Shown piece by piece: positions 55,977 through 64,000 of a stretch of DNA of 64,000 nucleotides. Below the pieces are notes generated by a model that was not told where the DNA came from, did no database searches, and worked only from the letters and a program-made list of their open reading frames with translations. Numbering within the stretch: position 1 is the first letter of the stretch; every line of letters starts with the position of its first letter. A program made the translations under genes and the position numbers. The DNA lies in NCBI RefSeq assembly GCF_900699765.1, contig NZ_CAADHO010000003.1, forward strand, positions 682,001 to 746,000, written 5' to 3'. This stretch comes from Desulfoluna butyratoxydans (GTDB lineage Bacteria > Desulfobacterota > Desulfobacteria > Desulfobacterales > Desulfolunaceae).

Positions 55977-56303
55977 AATAACCTGTCTCATATGCCATAC
56001 CTTTTCAGGTAAGTTTCCTTTGATCAGCGTCCGCAGGGCAGGCGGATCCCCCCTGGATCCGCATGTTACACATCTCCTGTGAACGAGTCTTGCTGCTGCG
56101 TACCGCGTGACGGGCAGGCGTCTGATCTCGCCATGGGCAGAACCCGTGGACGCGTGAGTGGCTTTGGCGTGTCTGCAGGCGGTGTGTCCGGGGCGCCTGG
56201 GATGGTCAATGTTCATGGGTCGGTGCCTTCGCACGCTTTTGTGAAACTGGTTGTTCTCCCGGGGTTCCGGTGCCTTCCGGAATTCAGCTAAAACAGTGGC
56301 TGC
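55977..56303. other. Upstream region of the hybrid kinase
   Basis: 327 bases without a supported gene, repeat or clear promoter. Confidence 0.35.
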
Positions 56304-59114
56304 ATGAAAGTAAATCCCATTACACTTACATTTTCCGGCGAGGACGCCCAGCTTGAAGAGGCTTACCTGGCCAGGGATCACGAGAAGTACATCTGGCAGG
56401 TTCGCATTGTGCTGGTCCTTGCCGCCATTTTCTATATCCTCTTCGGGTTTATGGATGTGGTGCAGGTGCCGGAGCTGCTGCCGACGTTTCTTATGATCCG
56501 GTTCGCGTTTTTTCTGCCGGTGGTGGTGCTGGTTCTCTGTGTCTCCTTTACCCGGCTGTTCGCCCGCATTCAGCAGCCGCTCCTGGTGGCGGTTCTCCTG
56601 ACCGGGGGCACGGGAATCATCATGATGTTGATTCGGGCCCCTTCCCCGGTGGGATACACCTACTTCCCCGGCTTGATCCTGGTGTTCATGTTCGGTTACG
56701 GTTTCGGCCGCCTTTCGTTTTTCTGGGCCAGCATCTCCTGCTGGTTCCTCACAGGGCTTTATACGGCAGCAGCCCTCTTCTTCTCGGACGTCCCGGTAAA
56801 AGTGGTGATCAACAACAACTTTTTTTTCGTCACCGCCAATGTCGTTGGGATGGCCTCCAGCTATATGTTCGAGTACTTCAACCGTAAGAATTTCTGCATC
56901 TCCTGCCAGCTTGAAAACGAACGATGGAAGGCGCGTCAGGCCAATCTGGAGCTGGAGCACCGGGTTCAGGAGCGCACCGCCCAGCTGGCCACCATCAACA
57001 AAAACCTTCGCGCCGAGATCGAGGAGCGGAAAAAGGTGGCCCGGGAACTCCGGGAGATCCACGGCGAGCTTGAGCTCCGGGTGGACGCCAGGACCCGGGA
57101 GCTGGTTCGCATGAACGACGAGCTCTCCCAGGCCAAGGAGGCGGCGGACCAGTCCGCGCGGGTGAAGACCGAGTTCCTGGCCAACATGAGTCATGAGATA
57201 CGGACCCCCATGAACGCCATCATCGGCATGAGCGACCTGGCGCTGAACGAAGAGATCACCCGGGACCAGCGGCGTGAGTACCTGGATATCATCCGCACGT
57301 CGGCACGCTCGCTTTTGGGGATCATCAACGACATTCTGGACCTGTCCAAGATCGAGGCGGGCAAGCTGGACCTTGAAGCCACTCCCTTTGATATCAGCAG
57401 CCTGGTGGAGAACATCTCCTCCATGTTCCTGGACCAGATCAATGAAAAGGGGCTGGAGTTCATCATCGACCTTGGTGAAGGGCTCCCCGATCGCCTGGTG
57501 GGGGATCCCCTGCGCCTTCAGCAGGTGCTGGTGAACCTCACCAGCAACGCCGTGAAGTTCACCGAAGAAGGGGAGATCACCCTGCGCATCACCGTGACCC
57601 GGGAGAGCGAGGCGGAGGTGACCCTGATGTTTGAGGTGGCCGACACGGGCATCGGCCTGGACGCAGGGACCAGCGCGGTCCTCTTCGACGCATTTGCCCA
57701 GGCGGACGGTTCCACCACCCGGAAATACGGGGGCACGGGCCTGGGGCTGGCCATCTGCAAGCGTCTCGTGGAGATGATGGGGGGAAGCATCAAGGTCGCC
57801 AGCACCCCGGGGGAGGGCAGCTCCTTTACCTTTACGGCACCCATGGCCCGGGATACGTCCGCACCCGCGGCATCATCCTTTGACATGCCGAGTCACCTTC
57901 GCACCATGCAGGTGCTGGTGGCCGAAGGCAACGTGACCTTGAAAGGGGTGCTGGAGCGGATGCTGGGCTCCTTCGGGTTCGGGGTGGAGAGCTGTGAGAC
58001 CGGCGAGGAAACCCTCTCCCGCTTAGGGGGCACCCACGGCATCGACCTTCTCATTGTGGACATGAACCTGCCCGATACGGACGGGGTGGCCCTGGCCCGG
58101 ACCCTGGCCCGAGAGGAGGGCAGGCGTACCCGGGTGATTCTTCTCGATGCCTTCAGCGTCGGCGCCAGCCTCGACGGGAAAATCCGGTACGGCATCGACC
58201 GGGTGGTGACCAAGCCCCTGAGGCCTTCCACCCTGTTTGACGCCATCATGGAGACCTTTGGGGAGGCCGTGGTCTCCCGCAACCTCTCCTTTGCCGAGTC
58301 GTCGGGCCTTTCCGGTCATTTCGGTGGAGTGGAAGGGGCCACGGTCCTTTTGGTGGAGGACAACCGCATCAACCAGATGGTGGCCACCGAGATCCTCACC
58401 TTTTCCGGTATCCGGGTGGAGATCGCCGAAAACGGCCTTCAGGCCATCGAACGGGTCAAGGAGAAGACCTACGACGCCATCCTCATGGACATGCAAATGC
58501 CGCAACTCGACGGCATGGAGGCCACGCGGATCATCCGCAACGAGCTTAAGTTTACACGGGTGCCCATCATCGCCATGACCGCCCATGCCATGGAAGGGGA
58601 CCGAGAGGCGTGTCTGGAAGCGGGCATGGACGACTACATTCCCAAGCCCATCGACCGGGAGCGGTTGATGGAGGTCCTCGCCCTGCACATGAACCGTGCC
58701 TCCGGTGACGCGGTGCACGAGGCCGTCTCGTCCTATGATCCCACGCCCCAAAAGGCTCCTAAGGCTTCCGGGGACTCAGGCTCCCTGCCGGTCCTGAATG
58801 TCGAAGAGGGGGTTGAGCGCATCGGCGGCAGCCATGAGATCTATCGCTCCATCGTGGAGAAGTTCGTGGCCCTCTACACCGACCGTCTGGTGGAGATCCG
58901 TGCCATGGTCAGCACCGGGGATTACTCCCGGGCCGCCCATGAAGTGCATGCCATCAAGGGGGCGTCGTCCAACATCTCCGCCACCTTTCTGTTCGCCATG
59001 GCCCGGGAGCTGGAGTTTGTCCTGAAGACCGGCCATGAAGCCGAGGCCCTTGCGGGGGTGGATGCTCTGGAGGAGGCTTTTCTCGGGGTTCGTGAGGCCG
59101 TGGAGGGGCTCTGA
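56304..59114 (+). CDS. Hybrid sensor histidine kinase with two receivers and an HPt domain
   Basis: A 936-residue membrane kinase. About five hydrophobic helices (residues 30-185) are followed by a coiled coil (210-285). HisKA comes next with phospho-acceptor His297 (NMSHEIRTPMNA), then HATPase (VNLTSNAVKFT, VADTGIGLD, YGGTGLGLAICKR). A first receiver (533-650, Asp586) has its acidic pocket changed to AEGN, and a second, standard receiver has VEDN and Asp729 (ILMDMQMPQ). The HPt domain at about 830-936 carries His882 (HAIKGASSN). This is a BarA/ArcB-like phosphorelay with no periplasmic sensor of note, so the signal may be sensed in the membrane. The output regulator is not nearby; a PilZ gene follows after 540 bases. 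Confidence 0.93.
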   Translation: MKVNPITLTFSGEDAQLEEAYLARDHEKYIWQVRIVLVLAAIFYILFGFMDVVQVPELLPTFLMIRFAFFLPVVVLVLCVSFTRLFARIQQPLLVAVLLTGGTGIIMMLIRAPSPVGYTYFPGLILVFMFGYGFGRLSFFWASISCWFLTGLYTAAALFFSDVPVKVVINNNFFFVTANVVGMASSYMFEYFNRKNFCISCQLENERWKARQANLELEHRVQERTAQLATINKNLRAEIEERKKVARELREIHGELELRVDARTRELVRMNDELSQAKEAADQSARVKTEFLANMSHEIRTPMNAIIGMSDLALNEEITRDQRREYLDIIRTSARSLLGIINDILDLSKIEAGKLDLEATPFDISSLVENISSMFLDQINEKGLEFIIDLGEGLPDRLVGDPLRLQQVLVNLTSNAVKFTEEGEITLRITVTRESEAEVTLMFEVADTGIGLDAGTSAVLFDAFAQADGSTTRKYGGTGLGLAICKRLVEMMGGSIKVASTPGEGSSFTFTAPMARDTSAPAASSFDMPSHLRTMQVLVAEGNVTLKGVLERMLGSFGFGVESCETGEETLSRLGGTHGIDLLIVDMNLPDTDGVALARTLAREEGRRTRVILLDAFSVGASLDGKIRYGIDRVVTKPLRPSTLFDAIMETFGEAVVSRNLSFAESSGLSGHFGGVEGATVLLVEDNRINQMVATEILTFSGIRVEIAENGLQAIERVKEKTYDAILMDMQMPQLDGMEATRIIRNELKFTRVPIIAMTAHAMEGDREACLEAGMDDYIPKPIDRERLMEVLALHMNRASGDAVHEAVSSYDPTPQKAPKASGDSGSLPVLNVEEGVERIGGSHEIYRSIVEKFVALYTDRLVEIRAMVSTGDYSRAAHEVHAIKGASSNISATFLFAMARELEFVLKTGHEAEALAGVDALEEAFLGVREAVEGL

Positions 59115-59652
59115 TAGCAGGGCGTGCTTATACTGTCTGGGTCGTTTTCAACGTACTGAAAAAATCGAAGAATCTTTTGTGACCCCGGTTGGGGTATGGT
59201 ATACTTTCTTTCATAGAGGCAGGTGTGCGACAGGACAGACACATCCCTTTTTCTATGGGTTTGATCCCGCCTGATTCACTTACGTTATATATGATGGCTT
59301 TCCCCTTGCTTTGTTTTTTCCGGCAGGTCCCCCACGATGATCCCATGACCCTGCGTGTGCGCGTTTCCCATGCGCCCCTATCATGATGTCGCACCCCATG
59401 CGACTTCCCATGCACGTCGAATACGGCGGGGACCCTTACGCCCACTCGGGATAAGGTGACCACGGCAGATGATGCGACGGATGAAAAATCCCTGCATTCG
59501 GCCGTTATGCATGGAGTACAGGTGTGATGGACACAGTCTGCAGTGTTAAGCCCGGCCCGCAGAGGTTGCGGGCGAAGACGGTCCCTATTGATGGCGATTC
59601 CCCTTGCTGTCCGGTATACCTGCCTTTTCTATGAGGAGGACGGAGGTGTCGT
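59115..59652. other. Long leader region of the PilZ gene
   Basis: 538 bases without a supported gene. It includes a good sigma-70 promoter at 59177-59205, so about 440 bases may be transcribed ahead of the PilZ gene. I saw no match to a known riboswitch, including the c-di-GMP GEMM types. Confidence 0.45.
59177..59205 (+). promoter_or_regulatory. Sigma-70 promoter upstream of the PilZ gene
   Basis: TTGTGA (59177-59182), 17 bases, TATACT (59200-59205). Strong -10, good -35. Confidence 0.55.
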
Positions 59653-59946
59653 ATGAATGTCTTCACGGATGAGAGGCACAACAAGCGCATGCAGATTCCC
59701 GGAACGATTCAGTACTCCAGGCCCCCGGCCGGTGACTACATGGATGCCGATCTTCTGGACTGCACGGACAAAGGGCTCTGCTTTCGGAGCACCTGCCCCT
59801 ATCTTCCCGAGACCCCCCTGGTGATTCGGTCAACCAACCGCAAGGCCCCCCAGATGCAGAATGCCAAGGTCGTGTGGAGCAGGCCCATGAGTCAGACCAC
59901 TCGGGAGAACCCCGCATACAGCGTGGGTGTGATTTTTACGAGCTGA
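59653..59946 (+). CDS. Small PilZ-like domain protein
   Basis: A 97-residue protein. It starts MNVFTDERHNKRMQIPGTIQYS, where RHNKR recalls the RxxxR c-di-GMP switch, and has DADLLDCTDKGLCFRS in place of the D/NxSxxG strand with the Ser changed to Thr. It ends with the PilZ-like strand YSVGVIFTS. GAGGACGGAGG precedes ATG 59653. It may bind c-di-GMP weakly or serve as an adaptor; its neighbour is a large phosphorelay kinase. A terminator follows at 60065-60109. Confidence 0.72.
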   Translation: MNVFTDERHNKRMQIPGTIQYSRPPAGDYMDADLLDCTDKGLCFRSTCPYLPETPLVIRSTNRKAPQMQNAKVVWSRPMSQTTRENPAYSVGVIFTS

Positions 59947-60064
59947 CGTGTAAGACGGCTGGCGTTACGGAGGATGAAAAAGGCCCGCGGGTACGAGGAA
60001 TGTGCCCGGCCCCATGCCCCCTTGAACGGGGGAGACGATGAGAGACGGCTTGTGATATGAAGAT

Positions 60065-60109
60065 CGGCCCGCCACCCGCTGCAAGGGAGGCGGGGCTTTT
60101 TTTTTATCG
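60065..60109. terminator. Terminator between PilZ and DUF1841-like genes
   Basis: GGCCCGCC...GGCGGGGC with a run of nine T afterwards. It serves the PilZ gene and lies just past the stop of the convergent gene. Confidence 0.8.
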
Positions 60110-60110
60110 G

Positions 60111-60617
60111 TCAGGACACGGTCTGGACAAACTCCCTGTTCAGGTCCGCGTGGATTTTTTCAGGGGTCTTGGTTTTGTATTTTTTCAGCAGGCGGCTGTA
60201 TTTTTTCATGTCCGGCTCTCCGCCCTGGCTTTTGCCCTCCAGGATCAAGGGGAAAAAGACGGCGCACAACAGGTGCTGGATGGTATGGGCGTCCAGCCCC
60301 TGCTTTTTCATGGCGTTGGTGAAGGCCACGATTTCCAGGGGATCCTTGCGGACCACCTGGGCCCCCACCAGGCCGTGGAGGAGGATGTGAAGGTAGGGGT
60401 TCACGCCCTGGCCCGGTTGGTACTCATGGGACTCGGGGTGCTCCACCCCGTCCACCTCCTTGGCAAACATCGCCCCGTGATCCCGGATGATGTCGGCATA
60501 GAAGCGTTTCATGCCGGTGAGTTCATCGAGCCTCTCTTCTTTGACCAGCGCCCAGAGGGCGCACATCTCTTCCCGCGAGGGTTGGAAATCCTCGGTGCCT
60601 GCCTGTGTCGTGTCCAT
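60111..60617 (-). CDS. DUF1841-like protein
   Basis: A 168-residue soluble protein. The block GVNPYLHILLHGLVGAQ and the later HTIQHLLCAVFF correspond to the NPFLHLSMH...EQ and AQHAIMECL segments of DUF1841, including the spaced His residues that suggest a metal site. The preceding VEHPESHEYQPGQ also fits (HPxxH). The function of this family is unknown. It stands alone, convergent with the PilZ gene and about 200 bases downstream of the PAS activator's stop on the same strand. Confidence 0.72.
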   Translation of the reverse strand: MDTTQAGTEDFQPSREEMCALWALVKEERLDELTGMKRFYADIIRDHGAMFAKEVDGVEHPESHEYQPGQGVNPYLHILLHGLVGAQVVRKDPLEIVAFTNAMKKQGLDAHTIQHLLCAVFFPLILEGKSQGGEPDMKKYSRLLKKYKTKTPEKIHADLNREFVQTVS

Positions 60618-60819
60618 CTGTCACCTCAATTGCCGGAGTCGGGTTTGCGGCTGTTTTAGACCGAATGTAAAAAAAGGCAGGCTACCTTGTTTGCTCAAGC
60701 CGTGTCAACCGGTGAGTCGCCACGTGGAGGGCTCTGTGGCCACGGCCCGCGGGCAAGATGGGTGCCTGCGGGCACCGTTTCCTGCCCATGATCCGGGCTG
60801 TGGTTTTCAGAAAAGGGCC

Positions 60820-62223
60820 TTACGCGCTCTTGGCGATGATGCCGTATTTGTCGATTTTCTTGTAGAGAAGGGTGCGGTGGATTCCCAGGCGCCGGGCGGC
60901 CTTTGCCTTGTTAAAGCTCTCTTCCCGCAGGGTGGCGGAGATGATGTTCTTTTCCGCGTCGTTTAAGGCCTCTTTAAGGGATGAGTGGCGCAGGGTCTCT
61001 TTGCGCTCGCTGTACTGCTGCATGCAGAAGGGCAGGTCGTCCTCGGTGAGGGCGCTTCCCGCCATGGAAGCCACGGCGCGTTCCAGGCAGTTGGAGAGTT
61101 CCCGCACGTTGCCCGGCCAGGTGTAGCCGGACAGGAGCTTCTCAGCATCCGGCGAGAGGTTCACGCCGTGGAGACCTTCCTTGTCCGCGATGATGGCCAG
61201 CAGGTGGCGGCTGAGCAGGGGGATGTCTTCACGTCGCTTCCGCAAGGGGGGCAGATGCAGGTGGATGACGTTGATGCGGTAGTAGAGATCGCTTCGGAAG
61301 CTCCCGTCGCTGACCATCTGGGCCAGGTTGCGGTTGGTGGCGGCGATGAGCCGGAAGTCCGAGCGGATCACCCGGGTTCCCCCCACGCGCTCGAACTCTT
61401 TCTCCTCTAAGACCCGCAGCAGCTTGGGCTGCATCTCAAGGGGCAGCTCCCCGATCTCGTCAAGGAAAATGGTGCCCCGGTGGGCCATCTCGAACTTACC
61501 GGGCTTGCCGTCGTTGCGGGCTCCGGTAAAGGCCCCTTTTTCGTAGCCAAAAAGTTCGGACTCCATGAGCTCCCGGGGGATGGCCGCGCAGTTGATGCGT
61601 ATAAAAGGGTGGACGCTTCGCCTGCTCTCATGGTGGATAGCCTGGGCAAAGATCTCTTTGCCGGTGCCGCTCTCCCCAGTGATGAGCACGGGGAAGCTGT
61701 TGGATGTGGCGGTCAAGGCCTCTTTTTTAATGCGGTGCATGGGCTTGCTCTCCCCCACGATGCTGTCAAAGGAGTAGCGGGTGGAGCGCAGGTGACGAAG
61801 CTCCTGTTCGTAGTGCTTTACCTTGGACTCCAGAAGGGAGTATTTGCGGGCCAGGCTTGCGATCTGGCGGATGTCCTCGAAGATGACCTGTCCCACGGCG
61901 GCCACCACTTTGCCGTCTCGCTTGACGGGGATGCGCCGGGCCAAAACCTGCTGGTTGTTGATGGTCTGCACCTGGTTCATCTCGGCTTTGCCGGTCTGGG
62001 CGACGATATGCAGGCGGGAATCCCCCAGAATTTTCGTGCAGTGGGTCCCGATGATGGCATCGTAGGAAACGTCCAGAAAATCCAGATAGGGCTTGTTGAT
62101 ATCGATGATGTAGCCGTCCGGGTCCACCACCACGGTGGCACCGTAGGTGTAATCGAAAATCAGCTGGTAGTGGTCGATCTCTTCCTGGAGCTCTTCAATG
62201 ATTCGGTCGTTATCGCGTTGCAT
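60820..62223 (-). CDS. PAS-domain sigma-54 dependent activator
   Basis: A 467-residue one-component regulator. An N-terminal coiled coil and PAS domain (about 18-120, ATVVVDPDGYIIDINKPYLDFL) precede the AAA+ domain: Walker A GESGTGKE at 183-190, the sigma-54 loop GAFTGA at 230-235, Walker B IFLDEIGE and WPGNVREL. A Fis-type helix-turn-helix ends the protein (NKAKAARRLGIHRTLLYKKIDKYGI). It is divergent from thiolase copy 2, whose upstream region has a consensus -24/-12 promoter and inverted GATACCACAG sites, so it very likely controls that gene, perhaps in answer to a short-chain fatty acid or ketone-body signal as AtoC does. Confidence 0.93.
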   Translation of the reverse strand: MQRDNDRIIEELQEEIDHYQLIFDYTYGATVVVDPDGYIIDINKPYLDFLDVSYDAIIGTHCTKILGDSRLHIVAQTGKAEMNQVQTINNQQVLARRIPVKRDGKVVAAVGQVIFEDIRQIASLARKYSLLESKVKHYEQELRHLRSTRYSFDSIVGESKPMHRIKKEALTATSNSFPVLITGESGTGKEIFAQAIHHESRRSVHPFIRINCAAIPRELMESELFGYEKGAFTGARNDGKPGKFEMAHRGTIFLDEIGELPLEMQPKLLRVLEEKEFERVGGTRVIRSDFRLIAATNRNLAQMVSDGSFRSDLYYRINVIHLHLPPLRKRREDIPLLSRHLLAIIADKEGLHGVNLSPDAEKLLSGYTWPGNVRELSNCLERAVASMAGSALTEDDLPFCMQQYSERKETLRHSSLKEALNDAEKNIISATLREESFNKAKAARRLGIHRTLLYKKIDKYGIIAKSA

Positions 62224-62490
62224 AGGCCTTTCAAACCTTGTGGGGATCGCTGCCGGATCCCATCTGTATCTTTTTTACGACACTTTTGGGTGTATCATGG
62301 ATGCTATATGTCGCATTTTTGATACAGTGTAAAGCTCTTTTTCCTGTTCCGATGCCCTGGTCGGGGGTAACTGCCTGGTATCGCCTCTTTTTCCGGGGTG
62401 ATGCACCTTCCCGGAGGCGCCGGTTCCCCCCGCGGGGCAGGGGGTGACGTTTTTCGAAGAATCATCGGGTTTTACCACAGGACAGGGAAG

Positions 62491-62557
62491 GATACCACAG
62501 GAATTCGCTGATTTTACTGGTATGTCGGTGCCATTGTGAGGATTGCTCTGTGGTATC
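62491..62557. promoter_or_regulatory. Candidate upstream activator sites
   Basis: GATACCACAG (62491-62500) and its exact inverse CTGTGGTATC (62548-62557), centre to centre 57 bases. Looser copies are TTTACCACAG (62471-62480), CTGGTATC (62375-62382) and GTGGTGTC (62571-62578). They lie 120-190 bases before the -24 element, a usual distance for enhancer sites. Confidence 0.55.
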
Positions 62558-62679
62558 GATGGGTTGACCCGTGGTGTCGCCGTCGCTACAGGGCCTTGAT
62601 GACGGGGAATTCGTGTATTCTATGGATAATCGCGTTAAGTAATTGATAACACAACCCGGGGAAGGAAGGTGGGCTGATA

Positions 62680-62695
62680 TGGCACAACAATTGCT
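62680..62695 (+). promoter_or_regulatory. Sigma-54 promoter of thiolase copy 2
   Basis: TGGCACaacaaTTGCT, a full match to TGGCAC-N5-TTGCW. Transcription should begin near 62707. Confidence 0.88.
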
Positions 62696-63062
62696 TTGAC
62701 CACAGGACTGTAATGCACGTGCGTCGGCCGGGGGGAACACCCCAGAAGGTACCCGGCGGGGAGGAGCTGCTCCCCAGCCGATTGTCGGGCCAGGGCGCAC
62801 GGGTGGTTCGGGATGCAACGGAGCGTCCCGGACAGATATCCGCACCATGGCCCCCTTGGACGGCCCGTGTGGATGCGAGGCATAGAATCATTCGTACACG
62901 GTGATGTGCACTGGCGCTTTTGTTTTCCGGACTCCCACGTGCCGGCGAAAGCAGCAGGGCGCATGCGTCACTTGGTTTGGCAGCCGGTGCGGATCCATCG
63001 ATGGCTTTTCCCTCAAATTCCGCGAGAGCGGTGGGGGGCCATGTAAGGAGTGAGTGAGATTT

Positions 63063-64000
63063 ATGAAAAACGCAGTGATTGTTTGTGGAGCGCGTTCTGC
63101 CGTAGGGACCTTCGGTGCCGGTCTTAAGAGTGTCAAGGTTGCCGACCTCGGAGCCGCGGTCATGAAAGACCTGTTCAAGAAGGCGGGGCTTCGTCCGGTT
63201 GCCAGTGATGAGATGCGAGCCTGTTGTCCTGATGCGCTGAAGGATCAGGGGCTCACCGAACTGGAAGCCAAAGGGTGTGACTGGGACGAGGGTGCCATTC
63301 CCGTAGAGGTGGACGAAGTGATCATGGGCAACGTGCTCCAGGCCGCCCAGGGGCAGAACCCTGCACGCCAGGCCATGATTCGCGCCGGATTTCCCAAGGA
63401 GATTCCCACCTTCTCCCTGAACAAGGTGTGCGGTTCAGGCCTTAAGGCCATCGCCCTTGCCGCCCAGTCCATCATGACCGGTCAGGCCGATGTGGTCATG
63501 GCCGGTGGCATGGAGTCCATGAGCAACGCCCCCCTGGCTCTTCCCAAGGCTCGCTGGGGACACCGCATGGAACTCACCGGTGTCGGTGAAGTAACCGACC
63601 TCATGGTCTTTGACGGGCTGTATGAGATTTTTTACGGCTACCACATGGGGATTACTGCTGAAAATATTGTGGAGAAATACGGGATCACCCGTAAAGAGCA
63701 GGATGAGCTTGCTCTTCTCTCCCATAACCGTGCCCGCAAGGCCATCACGGACGGGGTCTTCAAAGATGAGATCACAGACATCGTGATCAAGTCCCGCAAA
63801 GGAGATACCATCTTCAATGTGGATGAACGACCCATGGAGACGTCCATGGAGATTCTCTCCAAGATGCGCCCCGCCTTCAAGAAGGACGGCACGGTCACCG
63901 CAGGCAACGCCTCGGGCATCAACGACGGCGCGGCTGCCGTCCTCGTCATGAGCGAGGAGAAAGCCAAGGAACTGGGGCTCACCCCCATCGTCAAAATCAA
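63063..64000 (+). CDS. Thiolase (acetyl-CoA acetyltransferase family), copy 2, cut by window edge
   Basis: The first 312 residues of a second thiolase, open to the right edge. It starts MKNAVIVCGARSAVGTFGAG, has the nucleophilic Cys123 in LNKVCGSGLKA, and keeps the same extra segment at residues 45-81 (SDEMRACCPDALKDQGLTELEAKG) as the copy at 40597-41883, to which it is roughly 80% identical by eye. AAGGAG lies about ten bases before ATG 63063. The sigma-54 promoter and activator upstream make this the regulated copy, whereas the other has no -24/-12 promoter. Its catalytic His and C-terminal Cys lie outside the window. Confidence 0.93.
   Translation, partial: MKNAVIVCGARSAVGTFGAGLKSVKVADLGAAVMKDLFKKAGLRPVASDEMRACCPDALKDQGLTELEAKGCDWDEGAIPVEVDEVIMGNVLQAAQGQNPARQAMIRAGFPKEIPTFSLNKVCGSGLKAIALAAQSIMTGQADVVMAGGMESMSNAPLALPKARWGHRMELTGVGEVTDLMVFDGLYEIFYGYHMGITAENIVEKYGITRKEQDELALLSHNRARKAITDGVFKDEITDIVIKSRKGDTIFNVDERPMETSMEILSKMRPAFKKDGTVTAGNASGINDGAAAVLVMSEEKAKELGLTPIVKI

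Larger units (their letters stand above)
62224..63062. other. Regulatory divide between activator and thiolase copy 2
   Basis: 839 bases without a supported gene. It holds the GATACCACAG/CTGTGGTATC sites (62471-62580) and the sigma-54 promoter (62680-62695). From the predicted start near 62707 a leader of about 355 bases precedes the thiolase. Confidence 0.6.

Noticed and set aside
59206..59652. c-di-GMP (GEMM) riboswitch before the PilZ gene
   Set aside because: The conserved GEMM core sequences are not visible.
63245..64000. Minus-strand frames at the right edge
   Set aside because: Shadows of thiolase copy 2, which is open on the plus strand to the edge.

Overview
The window is about 60% G+C and codes densely on both strands. 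It looks like chromosomal DNA of a motile anaerobe of the Desulfobacterota (former Deltaproteobacteria), probably a Desulfobacterales/Desulfoluna-like sulfate reducer. The basis is gene style: many sigma-54 activators, a TRAP transporter with a D-aminoacylase, HdrB/HdrC-type iron-sulfur redox proteins, a short GNAT acetyltransferase and a tRNA(CAU) behind rpoD. This is inference; no rRNA lies in the window.

Layout. 0-11.5 kb is housekeeping on the plus strand: hisB, a lipoprotein, dnaG-rpoD, tRNA(CAU), a Nif3-like protein, a zinc-ribbon coiled-coil protein, RNase P RNA, a large protein ending in an HPr domain, ispD and a PilZ protein. 11.5-17.4 kb is a minus-strand oligopeptide/dipeptide ABC transporter (oppA-B-C-D-F). 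17.9-23.2 kb is a minus-strand late flagellar cluster (FliS-like, fliC, fliD, fliS, FliT-like, flaG) with a sigma-28-type promoter before fliC. 23.7-31.8 kb holds a 1003-residue sigma-54 activator followed by a TRAP transporter (dctP-Q-M) and an N-acyl-D-amino-acid deacylase, with a -24/-12 promoter in front of dctP. 32-35 kb is trkA-trkH. 35.2-35.75 kb is a threefold tRNA-Lys/tRNA-Glu array. 35.9-51.9 kb holds der, rarA, an NRDE protein, a thiolase, a 52-residue membrane protein, an AI-2E-type permease, gyrA, gpsA, radC, a Cys-rich small protein, pgk and an unknown protein. 52-60.6 kb has a GNAT enzyme, a cytochrome b/iron-sulfur fusion with an HdrB partner, a hybrid histidine kinase, a PilZ protein and a DUF1841-like protein. 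60.8-64 kb has a PAS-type sigma-54 activator divergent from a second thiolase that runs off the right edge.

Most notable: (1) an intergenic repeat family with covarying hairpin arms and a conserved loop, two copies of which bracket rarA as inverted repeats, with another just before radC; (2) two activator/-24-12 promoter/target modules (TRAP-deacylase and thiolase 2), the second with inverted GATACCACAG sites; (3) a NarI-like membrane protein carrying a CxxCH motif and four 4Fe-4S motifs beside an HdrB-type subunit; (4) an HPr domain fused to about 330 residues of unknown sequence; (5) a divergent FliS-like protein upstream of flagellin. No CRISPR array, prophage or intact insertion sequence was seen.
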